A DNA stretch of 64,000 nt from Corynebacterium caspium DSM 44850. GTDB lineage: Bacteria > Actinomycetota > Actinomycetes > Mycobacteriales > Mycobacteriaceae. The stretch spans positions 124,001 through 188,000 of the forward strand of contig NZ_CP047118.1 of NCBI RefSeq assembly GCF_030440555.1, given 5' to 3'. The translations under genes and the position numbers were made by a program. Positions 63,699 through 64,000 of this stretch are shown here, in pieces (the first letter of the stretch is position 1; each line of letters opens with the position of its first letter). The notes below the pieces were generated by a model that was not told the DNA's origin, did not search any database, and saw only the letters and a program-made list of their open reading frames with translations.

Positions 63699-64000
63699 AA
63701 GGCTTCTACGAGGGATATTTGATGGCAGTGAAAAGACATACTGGATCTACTGGTGGAACACCACACGCCTTAACGAGTCCTTGGATTGCGCCGTACCAGG
63801 CAGGGGCCTCGCCAGCTAGAATCAAACCCGGATCAACGAGCTGGTCCCATATAAGAAGCGGAACAAAATCCAGTACTCTTCAACCGCTACTGACTAACCC
63901 AAAACGACAGTCTAGATGACTGTTCAAACTGCTAAATCGATCCGGGAATTGTGTAATCTTGTCAAGATAATACATAGCTTGACTATCATCTTGTTCATAG

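Noticed and set aside
63653-63919. An 88-codon frame after the antitoxin remnant, considered as its toxin
   Set aside because: The sequence shows no RelE, YoeB or Doc motif and no helical or strand pattern; composition looks random.

Overview
The window looks like a chromosomal segment of a Corynebacterium (order Mycobacteriales) of moderate GC. The evidence is gene order and protein identity. lysC-asd-sigC-katA and a GlxR with the exact C. glutamicum length (227 aa) are corynebacterial. The stretch from the class A PBP to DNA polymerase III delta' (14.4-44.4 kb) follows the M. tuberculosis order Rv3682-Rv3644c: PBP, DUF4177, RidA, MBL hydrolase, CRP, nth, TlpA, NUDIX, MarP, hydrolase, holin-X, HAD phosphatase, 6C RNA, tad locus, DUF1998 helicase, cspA, topA, cyclase, holB.

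Layout. 0-3.7 kb: end of lysC, asd, sigC and katA with a recognisable promoter and a DtxR-like box. 3.7-9.7 kb: a six-gene Mrp cation/proton antiporter operon (mrpA-C-D-E-F-G, minus strand). 9.8-14.4 kb: a heptad-repeat membrane protein, a siderophore-binding lipoprotein, tRNA-Pro(CGG), a phosphoesterase and a YqeY-like protein. 14.4-25.4 kb: the conserved PBP/GlxR/Nth/MarP block. 25.4-30.6 kb: the 6C small RNA and a seven-gene tad pilus locus. 30.6-44.6 kb: helicase, cspA, a decayed patch (partial cspA duplicate and two pseudogenes), MutT, DedA, topA, adenylate cyclase, holB and tRNA-Thr(CGT).

44.7-50.1 kb, directly after tRNA-Thr, is a foreign mosaic with higher GC and different codon use. 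It holds three gene fragments that meet at sharp junctions (one a serine-recombinase N-terminus), a secreted protein interrupted by one stop with a small membrane protein behind it, and a very large helicase-DNA polymerase A fusion. That fusion appears truncated at its N-terminus and lacks polymerase motif B. This reads as the wreck of a plasmid or phage replication module.

50.1-57.6 kb: a secreted phospholipase A2-like protein overlapping two small membrane proteins; dipZ-sigK-rskA; and, divergent from dipZ across a perfect GlxR palindrome, a lipoprotein made almost entirely of 21 KM(S/T)Dx repeats. 55.5-62.9 kb: a YbjN-like gene, divergent putP and putA, a broken acetyltransferase and a membrane-anchored serine protease. 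The last kilobase has no intact gene and carries a Phd/YefM antitoxin remnant.

The points most worth a second look are the damaged helicase-polymerase fusion, the Met-rich repeat lipoprotein beside dipZ-sigK-rskA, the PLA2 three-gene unit, the secreted-peptide/2-TM pair, and an excess of perfect DnaA boxes. All functional statements are read from sequence by eye without database searches.
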